Part shown: positions 25,209 to 33,667 of the stretch, piece after piece
Layout: each line of letters begins with the position of its first letter
Numbering within the stretch: the stretch's first letter is position 1
From: Candidatus Saccharimonadota bacterium
GTDB lineage: Bacteria > Patescibacteriota > Saccharimonadia > Saccharimonadales > Saccharimonadaceae
Direction: 5' to 3'
Assembly (NCBI GenBank): GCA_017431465.1
Contig: JAFRLA010000014.1
Location: forward strand, 1-64,000
DNA length: 64,000 nucleotides
Notes under the pieces: model-generated
Told to the model about the DNA's origin: nothing
The model's input: the letters and a program-made list of their open reading frames with translations, nothing else
Databases searched by the model: none
Made by a program: the position numbers and the translations under genes

Positions 25209-26933
25209 CTAGACCGACGACGCGTCTACTAGCACGCTGGCTGGCAGGGCTGCGTTTATGCCGTAAGTAGTGTTGTGCTCAGTGCGATAGTACCATTCTC
25301 CGTTGACGAAGATCTTTGAGGTAAATTTGAGGACTCTTCCCTTGGCGAGAGTGTCATAATAACTGCCCGTAATTGGATTGATGCGATTGGCGTCTTTGAC
25401 GAGTTTAAACTCTCGCGGATTTATAAGCGGCTCGTAGGAAGGTAACTTTTCTAGCACGCTGGCTGGCAGGGCTGCGTTTATGCCGTAAGTAGTGTTGTGC
25501 TCAGTACGATAGTACCATTCTCCGTTGACTGAAATCTTGGAAGTGAATTTTAGTTCTCGCCCTTCGCCGAGCGTGTCATAGTAGTTACCAGTAATCGGGT
25601 CGATACGGTTAGCAGTTTTAGTAAGCTTATATTCTTCCGTAGAGTTCAAGGCACGGTAACCCTCGCTTAAGTATTCCTCCGGAATACCATAAGCAGCGCC
25701 AGAGTTAGCATCGTCAAACGCAGTAATATAATAAACTTTGCCGTCGAACAGTTTGACTTTCTTTGTAAATTTGCGCTCGACAGGCAAAGTAAATGTCGCC
25801 GGGATCGATAGACTCCTTAGATGGAACTTTTGCGCGCCTTTAGCAATGATCATAGATTGTTCACTTGCAGGAATCTCCTCATAGTCTAGTGGGATATCTT
25901 CTAGGTCGCGCATTCGGACACAGGCCATAATATCATTATTCGTATTATGTTCGGTGCGGAGACAAGTGCTACCATCTATCGCCGTAGTTTTAGAAGTAAA
26001 TTTTAGTACGCGACCTTTTTCTAACGTATCGTACAGCTCCAGACTATATGGATAAATACGGTTGGCGTTGCGCACTAGTCTCATGTAGCGCGGATTGCTC
26101 ATTGAGACGAAGTTACGATGAGTATCGCCAAACCAATCGGTGAAGTAAGCATAGAAGTTGCGGTTGCCGTAGGCGCCACAGTTGCAAGTCCCCCAGCCGG
26201 CAGCGAGGGCGCCAGCGTTTGGCTGATACGGAGTATAGCGATATAGCGCAGAAGTTGCGCGGTTTTTGATGTCTACCCATGAGCCACCGCAAGCCGCGTT
26301 CGGATTATATTGGATGTAGTTTCTGCCTAGTGGATAGTTTGTCCAGCCGCCGTTTAAGACCGTACGGAAGAGTTTGGCAGCCTGACGGACCTGATTCTTG
26401 AAGCCATAATATTCAGCATCGCAAGGGGCAGTATCTGGACAGCCGAAGCCGGCCGCAGCGCGATATTGACCCGAGCGCGGAAGCGTATCAGTAACGAGAC
26501 CTTGCTCCTTCTGGAGGAGAACAATTAGAACCTGCGGGTTGATCTTGTAATCTTGGGCGGCCTGCCAGATGATATGTGCAGCAGATTCGCCGTTAAATGA
26601 CTCGTCTGCCATACAGACAAAGTGGCCATTACTGACGTGCCAGTTCATTGTCCCGCTCATGTCGAGCGAGGATGTTTTATTCCCCACTAGGTGGAGCCGG
26701 GTGTCATTACAAGAGTTCTTAGATTTCAGGAAGCTTTGAATGCTAGCCTCGTTCATCGAGGTATAGTCAGACATCACACCGTCACTCATAATATCGCCAG
26801 CATCAAATTTTGAAAGATTTGCGGCGAAAATTGTGTTGAGGTTTTTCATCAGAAGAAAGCCGAGCGTCGCCGTAAAAGCGAAGGCAAAAACGCAGGCTAA
26901 AGCCCGACGATGACTAGCTAGTTTGCTTCTCAT
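25209..26933 (-). CDS. Secreted cell-wall protein with lysozyme-like domain and C-terminal repeats
   Basis: A 574-residue protein with an N-terminal membrane/signal segment (~9-36). Residues ~95-275 form a domain with SAAHIIWQAAQDYKINPQVL and LQKEQGL, whose Glu sits where lytic transglycosylase/lysozyme folds place the catalytic acid, and several Cys. From ~280 there are four repeats of roughly 70-75 residues (pattern NRIxPxTGxYYDTL ... GREL KFTSK ... EWYYRTEHNTTYG), the second degenerate. The repeats are probable wall- or glycan-binding modules. It overlaps the upstream gene by 4 nt. The enzymatic activity is inferred, not certain. Confidence 0.75.
   Translation of the reverse strand: MRSKLASHRRALACVFAFAFTATLGFLLMKNLNTIFAANLSKFDAGDIMSDGVMSDYTSMNEASIQSFLKSKNSCNDTRLHLVGNKTSSLDMSGTMNWHVSNGHFVCMADESFNGESAAHIIWQAAQDYKINPQVLIVLLQKEQGLVTDTLPRSGQYRAAAGFGCPDTAPCDAEYYGFKNQVRQAAKLFRTVLNGGWTNYPLGRNYIQYNPNAACGGSWVDIKNRATSALYRYTPYQPNAGALAAGWGTCNCGAYGNRNFYAYFTDWFGDTHRNFVSMSNPRYMRLVRNANRIYPYSLELYDTLEKGRVLKFTSKTTAIDGSTCLRTEHNTNNDIMACVRMRDLEDIPLDYEEIPASEQSMIIAKGAQKFHLRSLSIPATFTLPVERKFTKKVKLFDGKVYYITAFDDANSGAAYGIPEEYLSEGYRALNSTEEYKLTKTANRIDPITGNYYDTLGEGRELKFTSKISVNGEWYYRTEHNTTYGINAALPASVLEKLPSYEPLINPREFKLVKDANRINPITGSYYDTLAKGRVLKFTSKIFVNGEWYYRTEHNTTYGINAALPASVLVDASSV
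25229..25307. repeat. Direct repeat copy 1 (222-bp period)
   Basis: This 79-bp stretch matches 25451-25529 at 78 of 79 positions, 222 bp (74 codons) apart. It lies inside the last repeat module of the cell-wall protein. The nucleotide identity is higher than protein selection alone would require, suggesting recent duplication or gene conversion. Confidence 0.9.
25451..25529. repeat. Direct repeat copy 2 (222-bp period)
   Basis: Partner of 25229-25307, one mismatch at the 56th base. It encodes the same EWYYRTEHNTTYG segment in the preceding repeat module. Confidence 0.9.
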
Positions 26934-27478
26934 AGACTTGCCTCCCCAGCGATCAAACCGCTTTTGTCTCCAGATGAGATTGCAATGCTAATATTCCATT
27001 TTTTGCTTGCGGAAAGTTCAGAAAGCGGGATGTCAAAACCCTCACAAGAAGAGGTGGTCGAACCAGATTGGATAACCGGAGCTTCAGCAGTATAAGTTTT
27101 TGCGTCGGAACTCATAGTTAATTTACAGGTACCCGAACCAAGCGTTTGATCAATAGAAATACGGATTGAATAGTTATCGCCCGCGACGGCAGAGTAATTA
27201 ATCACGCCGGTTAGTTCGTGGAGAGTATTTGGGCTTTCGCCTTCATATTGCGGGACTTCGTTGAAGTTATCTGTTTCAGTGTCTTTTTCTGTGTCCCTTG
27301 CTGGGCTTTCTTCGGTCTCGGCCGGCGCAACGATTTCATCTTCGGAAGAAGTGTCCGCTTTATGCGTCAGCAGGGCAAAGGCGACTCCGCCACCGACGCA
27401 AAGGATAATAATTGCGAGAATAATTAGGCCGATTTTACAGTTTCGGCGACGTTTAATAGAGAGCTTTTTTTCTACCAT
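26930..27478 (-). CDS. Membrane-anchored protein, function unknown
   Basis: A 182-residue protein starting at ATG 27478 (MVEKKLSIKRRR), with TATAAT exactly 6 nt upstream. It has a basic cytoplasmic tail, one TM helix (~16-38), a Glu/Thr/Asp-rich spacer (~42-75), and a beta-rich outer domain with two Cys that could form a disulfide. It overlaps the cell-wall protein gene by 4 nt (ATGA), suggesting a joint role at the envelope. Confidence 0.75.
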   Translation of the reverse strand: MVEKKLSIKRRRNCKIGLIILAIIILCVGGGVAFALLTHKADTSSEDEIVAPAETEESPARDTEKDTETDNFNEVPQYEGESPNTLHELTGVINYSAVAGDNYSIRISIDQTLGSGTCKLTMSSDAKTYTAEAPVIQSGSTTSSCEGFDIPLSELSASKKWNISIAISSGDKSGLIAGEASL

Positions 27479-27501
27479 GTGTATATTATAGCACAAGTTC
27501 G

Positions 27502-28560
27502 TTACTTAAACAAGCCGAGGTGTTTTTTGCCGTTGTAAATTAGGGTCGGGATGCCTTTTGGTTTGACTTGGTTTTCTACGACTTCAGCGATTTTGTCCAT
27601 GCGGGCTTTAACTTCTTCGCTGTCCGTATAATCCGCGACACGCTCGACTTCGTCGTCAGAAAGGTCCCATTCTTTAAGCCATGACTTTAGCGCCTCTTCG
27701 GCGATCTCTTCAGAGTAGGTTTCGTTAAAAGCAGACTGGTAGTTCACGCCGTCTTTATTTTCCTCGGTAAAGATGCGGTTAATAATCTTTAAGTCTAAGC
27801 CTTTATACGGGTTTTTGGCGGCAGTTTCGGTGTCTTTAGAAAGTAAAGTCAGGGCGTTAAAGTATTTTGCAACGATGCCAGAATTTCTAAATTTATAGCT
27901 ACCATCGCTGAGCTTAATCGGATAAACCATTAGATAAATTTTGTGACTGTTTAAGAAATTTTGATCCTTGAGCTGATTCTTATAAGACTGCATGCAAACG
28001 GCGCAGCCTGGATCGAAAATGTCGAGGGCAGAAGTCGATGGATTTTCAGCTTTATTTAGTGAAACCATAGGGTCGACGAAATAGTCTTCCGCATTCCAAT
28101 TTTTCAAGCGATCGGGGATGGCACCAATAATCTCTCCCCACTCCTCGAACCAGTTCAGCTTCGTTTCTTCTAGGCTGCAAATTTCCGACCCCAGCGTGCA
28201 ATTTGCTGGTTGGTTCACGTTGCATGTTCCGAGCGTCCAGAGAGCAAGACCGGCTTTTACTCCTTCAACTAGAGACCAGACAGTAATGACGACAATTAGA
28301 ATGCTGCCAACTTCGAGAGCCACAGAGAGCGGCTTGACTAGTTTCGGTTTTTTTATCACAACTTTTTTCAACAGTGTCGTTTTTACGTCTTCCGAAAAAC
28401 TAGTGTCGCATTTTCGGAAACTTATGCGACGAGTAAAGCAATGCCAAGATTTTTTTAATACCTTTAAATATTTCCGGCCAAGATTGCGATTGAAAATCGA
28501 AAGAAAAGCAATAGCTATACCGACTATAATCAAGATAATAAACGCTGCAATACAAACCAT
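27502..28560 (-). CDS. Membrane protein with DsbA/thioredoxin-like domain
   Basis: A 352-residue protein. It has two N-terminal TM helices (~1-22 and ~80-105) flanking a basic loop, then an outer domain with a CxxC in DPGCAVCMQSY (~183-193) and a cis-Pro-type KGIPTLIYNG near the C-terminus. These are thioredoxin-fold features. It probably forms or isomerises disulfides in exported proteins; two further Cys pairs sit before the domain. TATAAT is exactly 6 nt before the ATG. Partner oxidants such as VKOR are not seen here. Confidence 0.78.
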   Translation of the reverse strand: MVCIAAFIILIIVGIAIAFLSIFNRNLGRKYLKVLKKSWHCFTRRISFRKCDTSFSEDVKTTLLKKVVIKKPKLVKPLSVALEVGSILIVVITVWSLVEGVKAGLALWTLGTCNVNQPANCTLGSEICSLEETKLNWFEEWGEIIGAIPDRLKNWNAEDYFVDPMVSLNKAENPSTSALDIFDPGCAVCMQSYKNQLKDQNFLNSHKIYLMVYPIKLSDGSYKFRNSGIVAKYFNALTLLSKDTETAAKNPYKGLDLKIINRIFTEENKDGVNYQSAFNETYSEEIAEEALKSWLKEWDLSDDEVERVADYTDSEEVKARMDKIAEVVENQVKPKGIPTLIYNGKKHLGLFK

Positions 28561-28572
28561 ATATATATTATA

Positions 28573-29745
28573 CTACAAATTCTTGAGGGCCTTAATGACC
28601 TTGTTGACGTCCTCTTCGCGGGTATGATAGCCGAGCGAAAAACGAACTAAAGGTGGGTAATGTTTAACATGATCGAGATAGTAATGGACACAGAAATATC
28701 CGGTCCGAGCCATAATTCCCTGGTCCGCCAGCGCGGCACCAAGCGTATGGCTATCAAAACCAATCTCTTTTTTGTCAACATAAAACGAGATCGTCGGGCG
28801 AGCAACCTCGTTTATGACGTGGATTTTTTCGTGTGATTTTAGCGCATCGAAAAGTTTTTGGGATAGTTTATTCAAACGTTCATGGTCGGCCTTAGTGCGC
28901 TTTTCAAGCCAATCAATTGCACTGCCTAACGCTATGATCTCGCCCCAAGCTTGCAGGCCAGCTTCGAATTTTGTATAAGCGTGTTCTTTGCTCTCAGCGG
29001 AGAGAAAATATTTATTTTCAAGGACGTCGTCGACCATACCTCCGCCAACAAAAGTCGTTTTGACGAATGGTAGGAGCTTTCGTTTCATGATAATTCCACC
29101 AAGGGATGGTGCATACATTTTATGCGCAGAAAAACAGATCACGTCAGCATCGGTTTTTTCAAGCAAATCTTTGTCGTGCGCTAAGCCCTGTGCTGCATCT
29201 ATAATCAAGATACCTTTCTGTTTATGCACAAGTTTTGTTAAGGCTTTGATATTTTCTAGACGACGTCCGTCAAAATTGCAAACGCTATTTACGACGACAA
29301 CGGCGTTTTTGTAGTTATAGTCTTCCGGCATTTCACCGCTCACCGCGCGCGGGATGACTTCGCGCTTTATTTTATGGGTCTCTGCAAAGGCCATCGTTGA
29401 TAGAAACGGCGAATTATGCTCAATATCACTAGTGACGACCTTCTTAATGCCGAGTTTTTTCACGTCAAGTTGGGACAAAACCAGGTTAAGGCCATAAGTT
29501 GTGTTTAGAGTAAATGAAACAAAATATTCGCGATCTTTCAACTTTAAATATTTCAAGATTTTTTTGCGCGTGGCTTCAACCTTTTTGTCGGTTATCTCTC
29601 CCCATTCATATTTTACGCGTTCGCCACAAGAGTTGTGTTTCTCATAGTATTCATTCAGAGCCTTTATAACCGGGCGTGGTCTTAAAGACTGGCAAGCACT
29701 ATCTAAATATACTTCGTTTTTCCCAAGATAATCAAAATCGTTCAT
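28573..29745 (-). CDS. Class V aminotransferase / cysteine desulfurase (SufS-like)
   Basis: A 390-residue PLP enzyme. YLDSACQSLRP at the start, DAAQGLAHD for cofactor binding, the Schiff-base Lys in SAHKMYAPSLGG (~196), and a Cys in ARTGYFCVHYY (~364) at the place of the persulfide Cys of group II desulfurases. It would take sulfur from cysteine for Fe-S or tRNA thiolation; no suf or isc partner is adjacent. TATAAT is exactly 6 nt before the ATG. Confidence 0.85.
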   Translation of the reverse strand: MNDFDYLGKNEVYLDSACQSLRPRPVIKALNEYYEKHNSCGERVKYEWGEITDKKVEATRKKILKYLKLKDREYFVSFTLNTTYGLNLVLSQLDVKKLGIKKVVTSDIEHNSPFLSTMAFAETHKIKREVIPRAVSGEMPEDYNYKNAVVVVNSVCNFDGRRLENIKALTKLVHKQKGILIIDAAQGLAHDKDLLEKTDADVICFSAHKMYAPSLGGIIMKRKLLPFVKTTFVGGGMVDDVLENKYFLSAESKEHAYTKFEAGLQAWGEIIALGSAIDWLEKRTKADHERLNKLSQKLFDALKSHEKIHVINEVARPTISFYVDKKEIGFDSHTLGAALADQGIMARTGYFCVHYYLDHVKHYPPLVRFSLGYHTREEDVNKVIKALKNL

Positions 29746-29776
29746 ATATATATTATACCATAGGCGAGGTAACGGG

Positions 29777-31384
29777 CTAATTGTTGCTCGAGGCGGTTTC
29801 TTTTTTGCCGATGATAATGACTATGTCGTAATTTTTAGCTTGGATGCCTTCTGGGAGCTTGTCTGCGGCCTTAGCTTTTATGTCGTAGCGTTTTTCTAGA
29901 GACTCAACCGTCGCTGGAGTTTCGGTAGACATGTCATAAACATAATATGCGCGCTTGTATTTGCCTTGCGGGGCATCTCCGACTCCGGCAACATTAAACC
30001 CAGCTTTCTCTAACTTTTCCTTTTCTTCCGCTGCTGCGCCCGTTATGCCCGATCCGTTCAATACGAGAATTTTTGCTTCCTCGCGGGTTGCTGGATCGGA
30101 AGAGAAGGCTTTCGCGATATACTTATGAATTTCCGTATAATTCCCTACTCCCGCAGAAGGGACAACGTAGGAAATTCCACCGATAGAAGAGGTCGTCACA
30201 TAATTTTTATGCTGGTCGCCAACGTCAGTTAGCGGCACCTGACGAATATTCTCTTCCGAGAAATCGCCGGATATATTTACAATAGTTTTGATCTCGTCTG
30301 CGTTGAAGTTCATTCTTACATTATCGCCAAGCGTATCAAGCAGGCCAATAGCGTCAGTAACGCCAAGCCCTTTCTCATGGAAGCGGTCTTTTAGGGCAAC
30401 CAGAATTTTCTGTTGGCTGTTTCCACGAGTAAAATCGCCGCCCGTTGTACCATGTCGTGCTCTGGCTAGGCCTAATGCTTTCCCGCCATCTAGCCAGGTT
30501 GGTTCGCCGGCCTTAATCTTTGTTTTTGTCATCGGATCATTAATGCTCTCATCTAGCGTTACTGTAATTCCTCCAAGTGAATCAACGATGTCAACTAGAG
30601 CCGCCCAGTCAAGATGAATATAATACTGGAAATCGATGCCGAGAATTTCTGAGACCTTATCTTCCAGAGCTTTTACCCCTGCCGCTTCGTTATTTCCTTT
30701 CATGTTTGCGCACCAATAGACCTCGTTCACTTTGGCAGTCGCTGTACAAGTCCGTTTAACATAGAGGTCTCGCGGCAACGAAATCATCGCTACGTCTTTG
30801 GTCTCTTGGTCTAAGGAAATTACCATGATTGAGTCGGTTAGCTGCGCTCCGTCATGCGTGCCCTTACCTTCTTTTCCACTCATGTCATAACCGGAAGTCC
30901 CGAAGGCTAGAATATTTGTTCGTCCGTCTTCGCCCTTCTTAAGTTCTACATCTTTTGCCATAATAAAGTCAAAGAGCCCAGCATTCCCATCTGTGATTTT
31001 GGAGATAATACCGTTCAGCCAAAGATAGGCAAAAATCCCGCCGCCAAGCAAAAGTACGAGGATGATCGTAATAATAATTTTGGCTTTCTTATGTTTTTTC
31101 TTACCACCTTTGGCTTTTCTAGCCTTTTTTGCTAGTTTTTTCTCTTTTTTAAGATCCTTTTCAAAATCTTTCTCGTCAAATTCAAAATTACTAAAAGTCC
31201 CGACTGGCTTCAAAAAATCTTCCGTTGTAACTTTGCGTTTTTTCGCTGAAGTTTTTACCGGAATCGGCGTGCTAGGTCTAAGACCTTTGCCGGCCCTGGC
31301 CAGCTTTTCCGCCTGTTTTCTAGTCATGACCGAGCCTTTTCTTGGCCCGCCTTTAAATCCATCAATCGATTTTTTATTAGGCAT
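29777..31384 (-). CDS. LytR-CpsA-Psr (LCP) family glycopolymer ligase
   Basis: A 535-residue protein: a Lys-rich cytoplasmic region (1-98), a TM helix (~99-122), the LCP catalytic domain (~150-400; TDSIMVISLDQ, SLPRDLYV, GLARARHG with catalytic Arg residues), and a C-terminal LytR_C-type domain (ILVLNGSGITGAA). LCP enzymes move lipid-linked wall polymers onto peptidoglycan, so it is the likely attachment step for the glycan made by the upstream locus. It is divergent from the lexA-like gene over only 18 bp. Confidence 0.92.
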   Translation of the reverse strand: MPNKKSIDGFKGGPRKGSVMTRKQAEKLARAGKGLRPSTPIPVKTSAKKRKVTTEDFLKPVGTFSNFEFDEKDFEKDLKKEKKLAKKARKAKGGKKKHKKAKIIITIILVLLLGGGIFAYLWLNGIISKITDGNAGLFDFIMAKDVELKKGEDGRTNILAFGTSGYDMSGKEGKGTHDGAQLTDSIMVISLDQETKDVAMISLPRDLYVKRTCTATAKVNEVYWCANMKGNNEAAGVKALEDKVSEILGIDFQYYIHLDWAALVDIVDSLGGITVTLDESINDPMTKTKIKAGEPTWLDGGKALGLARARHGTTGGDFTRGNSQQKILVALKDRFHEKGLGVTDAIGLLDTLGDNVRMNFNADEIKTIVNISGDFSEENIRQVPLTDVGDQHKNYVTTSSIGGISYVVPSAGVGNYTEIHKYIAKAFSSDPATREEAKILVLNGSGITGAAAEEKEKLEKAGFNVAGVGDAPQGKYKRAYYVYDMSTETPATVESLEKRYDIKAKAADKLPEGIQAKNYDIVIIIGKKETASSNN

Positions 31385-31402
31385 ATGTTATAATTTTACC
31401 AT
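31385..31402. promoter_or_regulatory. 18-bp divergent promoter between the LCP and LexA-like genes
   Basis: The plus-strand TATAAT at 31389-31394 is 8 nt before ATG 31403. On the minus strand a TAAAAT is 8 nt before the LCP ATG. There is no space for SD sites. The LexA-like protein could bind here and control both genes, but I see no consensus operator. Confidence 0.6.
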
Positions 31403-31741
31403 ATGAGCGTGAAATTGACCAAAAAACAGACTCTTGTTTATGATTTTATTAAGGACTTTATTGCTGAGCATAATTATTCGCCGTCGTATCGTGATATCTG
31501 TTCTGGGCTAGGCCTTTCCTCTGTGGCCGGGGTAGCTGAGCACGTGGATAATTTAGTTGCACTGGGGGCCCTTAGGAAAAATCCTGGCGAAGCCCATTCT
31601 CTCGAGATCGTAGATATTAGTTTTCCGGAAACCACAGAGCTATTTCGTGCAAAAATGGCACAAATCACTGACGAAGAAAGCCTGGAAACGCTTCGCAAGG
31701 CTGCGATTATCCTTGGTATAGATATTACTGACGGGGTTTAA
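31403..31741 (+). CDS. LexA-like DNA-binding protein lacking the peptidase domain
   Basis: A 112-residue protein. Residues 1-65 match the LexA winged-helix domain (LTKKQTLVYDFI, YSPSYRDICSGLGLSSVAGV, HVDNLVALGALRK). The remainder is a short helical tail with no Ser/Lys S24 peptidase or cleavage site, so it cannot undergo RecA-stimulated self-cleavage. It would regulate without classic SOS release. It abuts the convergent khpB gene with no gap. Confidence 0.85.
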   Translation: MSVKLTKKQTLVYDFIKDFIAEHNYSPSYRDICSGLGLSSVAGVAEHVDNLVALGALRKNPGEAHSLEIVDISFPETTELFRAKMAQITDEESLETLRKAAIILGIDITDGV

Positions 31742-32203
31742 TTATTCGGCGATCTTGCTGATAATAAGTTTTCGCTCTCTGCCTTCACCTTCAGAGTGGG
31801 TCGTAATGTCAGAGTAGTCGTCGGCAAGTTTGTGAACAACGCGACGATCGGCCGGGTTTAAATCTAGGGTCATTGGCTCGCCAGTTTCGCGAACCTTCTT
31901 GATCCAACCTTCGGCCTTTTCAGCAATGCGGTCGGCGCGAGCACGCTTATAGTCGGCAACGTCAACGTTGACCCTGGTAACTTCGGCTTCTTTTGCGCTC
32001 AAAGTCATGCTCACGATAGTCTGGAGAGCACGCAGATTGTCGGCATTACGGCCGATCAAAAGCGAATTCATACTTGTAGATGGGACAGAGAGCTGGATAA
32101 CTTCATCATCAATTGTTGAGTCAACGGCGACGTTAATTCCAAAAAAGCTAAGTAAATCTTCTAGGTATTTAGTGGCAAAACGTACGGCTTCGTCTTTGTT
32201 CAT
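31742..32203 (-). CDS. khpB: KhpB/Jag RNA-binding protein (KH + R3H)
   Basis: A 153-residue protein with a KH-type domain containing LIGRNADNLRALQTIV (~47-62) and an R3H domain around NPADRRVVHKLADD (Arg-x3-His). The N-terminal Jag_N domain of longer relatives is absent. In Firmicutes it pairs with KhpA and affects cell division and wall synthesis. It sits 2 nt after yidC, the classical order. AAGGAG precedes the ATG. Confidence 0.92.
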   Translation of the reverse strand: MNKDEAVRFATKYLEDLLSFFGINVAVDSTIDDEVIQLSVPSTSMNSLLIGRNADNLRALQTIVSMTLSAKEAEVTRVNVDVADYKRARADRIAEKAEGWIKKVRETGEPMTLDLNPADRRVVHKLADDYSDITTHSEGEGRERKLIISKIAE

Positions 32204-32205
32204 AA

Positions 32206-33297
32206 TTATTTTCTCCTTTTCTTATTATTTCCCTTTCCACTTGAGGCGGAAATACGGGTTATGTGCGCTTTTTCGGTTTTTTTAGCGCCGGCACCACCCT
32301 TTTTGCCGTTTTTATTTTTCACAACTTCTGCTTCTTTAATATTACGGAGTTCTTTTAAGACGGCTTTATCAGCAAGTTCTTCCATTTCGTCCTCGTCGCG
32401 ATTTAGAACAATCTTCTGTTGGACAGCAGTGATAATATTGGAAAGAAGATAGTAGAAAACAAGGGCGCCAGGAAGACCGAACATGATGAAGAACATCATG
32501 ATTGGCATCATATAGCCCATTTGGCGAGAAGCCATGGCGTTAAGGTCGGCCTGATCTGGGTCTTCGCCTTTCTTCGCCTGGGCGATCATCTCTTTAAAGC
32601 TGCGGCCCTTCTTTTTCTTGTTCGGGAGCTGTTGGCGAGAAAGCAGCATTTGAACTAAAGCTGCGGCAACCGCAAACAGGAAGATGACGATTGTAGAAAT
32701 CGTTACTTTACCAGAAACGAGCTGGGAGGCCGTCGCGTCAAGCTCAACTGTGCCTAAGAGCTTTGGGTGGAAATCATAACTAGCGTCAGGGGCGGCAGTT
32801 TTATTATCCCCCTTCTCGGCGAGATACTTATCTTGGATATCAGAAATTTCTTTAATACGGCTTAGATTCTTAATCGGCTCATAGGCACAGTTAGAAACGC
32901 TGGTATAGCCACAAGTATCCCCGTTTGGAGCCGGGTTATTCGGATTCGAAAAAGCGCGGATGCCCGAGAAAAGGGCGATAAAGATCGGGAGCTGAATAAG
33001 GAGCGTCAGAACTGAGCCCATCGGTTTGACATTGTACTTCTTATAGAGCGCCATCATTTGGATCGATTCCATCTGGCGGTTACCCTTACAACGCTTTTTA
33101 ATCTCGGCCAGTTCAGGCTGGATTTTACGCATTAGTTTAGTCTGGTGTAGCTGCTTCTTAACAAGTGGCCACATACAAATTTTAACTAAGACTGTGAAGA
33201 TGATAATAGCTAAACCAAAATCGCCAACAAAGTTATAGATCAAGAACAAAATGTTCATAATCGGGCGAATAATAACAGCATCAATTAACCAAAACAT
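32206..33297 (-). CDS. yidC: Membrane protein insertase YidC/OxaA
   Basis: A 363-residue Oxa1-family insertase with about five hydrophobic helices: GLAIIIFTVLVKICMWPL with its Lys near the hydrophilic groove, the KKYNVKPMGSVLTLLIQLPIFIAL region, and the QMGYMMPIMMFFIMFGLPGALVFYYLLSN pair. A large outer loop lies at ~115-185. The Lys-rich tail (~320-363) suits ribosome contact. It inserts membrane proteins alone or with Sec. No large periplasmic domain, as in Gram-positive forms. Confidence 0.95.
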   Translation of the reverse strand: MFWLIDAVIIRPIMNILFLIYNFVGDFGLAIIIFTVLVKICMWPLVKKQLHQTKLMRKIQPELAEIKKRCKGNRQMESIQMMALYKKYNVKPMGSVLTLLIQLPIFIALFSGIRAFSNPNNPAPNGDTCGYTSVSNCAYEPIKNLSRIKEISDIQDKYLAEKGDNKTAAPDASYDFHPKLLGTVELDATASQLVSGKVTISTIVIFLFAVAAALVQMLLSRQQLPNKKKKGRSFKEMIAQAKKGEDPDQADLNAMASRQMGYMMPIMMFFIMFGLPGALVFYYLLSNIITAVQQKIVLNRDEDEMEELADKAVLKELRNIKEAEVVKNKNGKKGGAGAKKTEKAHITRISASSGKGNNKKRRK

Positions 33298-33307
33298 ATT
33301 GATGAAA

Positions 33308-33652
33308 TTATATCATACTTTGGGAAATAAGAGAAGCGATCATCTCTTTAACTTCCGAAAAATCACAAGTCAAAAAGTCTTTAGAATAAATGATGAAAAT
33401 AAAGTCGTATGGGATATCTAAGTTTTGTTCTTTCTTGTATAGGCGAATTGCTTCATAAACACGTCGGCGGATTCGGTTTCTACCAACAGCGGTTTTTTCA
33501 ACTTTTTTTGAGACAACGACGGCGAAGCGCTGAAAGCCACGCGTGTTTTTTGTATAAACAAGCGAGGCTTTAGCGGAGCGAATGGTTTTTCCATGACGAT
33601 AGACATATTGGACGCCGCCGCGAGAGTGAAATCGAAAGCGTTTGTTTAGCAT
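33308..33652 (-). CDS. rnpA: Ribonuclease P protein component
   Basis: A 114-residue basic protein: LNKRFRFHSRGGVQYVYRHG at the start, FAVVVSKKVEKTAVGRNRIRRRV with the conserved RNR motif, and a typical length. It binds RNase P RNA for tRNA 5' processing. It is 10 nt upstream of yidC. Unlike most bacteria, rpmH is not directly adjacent: two ABC transporter genes lie between. Confidence 0.95.
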   Translation of the reverse strand: MLNKRFRFHSRGGVQYVYRHGKTIRSAKASLVYTKNTRGFQRFAVVVSKKVEKTAVGRNRIRRRVYEAIRLYKKEQNLDIPYDFIFIIYSKDFLTCDFSEVKEMIASLISQSMI

Positions 33653-33667
33653 ATATTATATATTATA

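Noticed and set aside
25229-25529. CRISPR-like direct repeats
   Set aside because: Only two near-identical 79-bp copies in frame within a coding sequence; no spacers or cas genes. No CRISPR array is visible anywhere in the window.
31742-32203. Possible frameshift loss of Jag_N in khpB
   Set aside because: A good SD and clean ATG begin exactly at the KH domain and the gene follows yidC by 2 nt; the short form is a family variant, not a broken gene.
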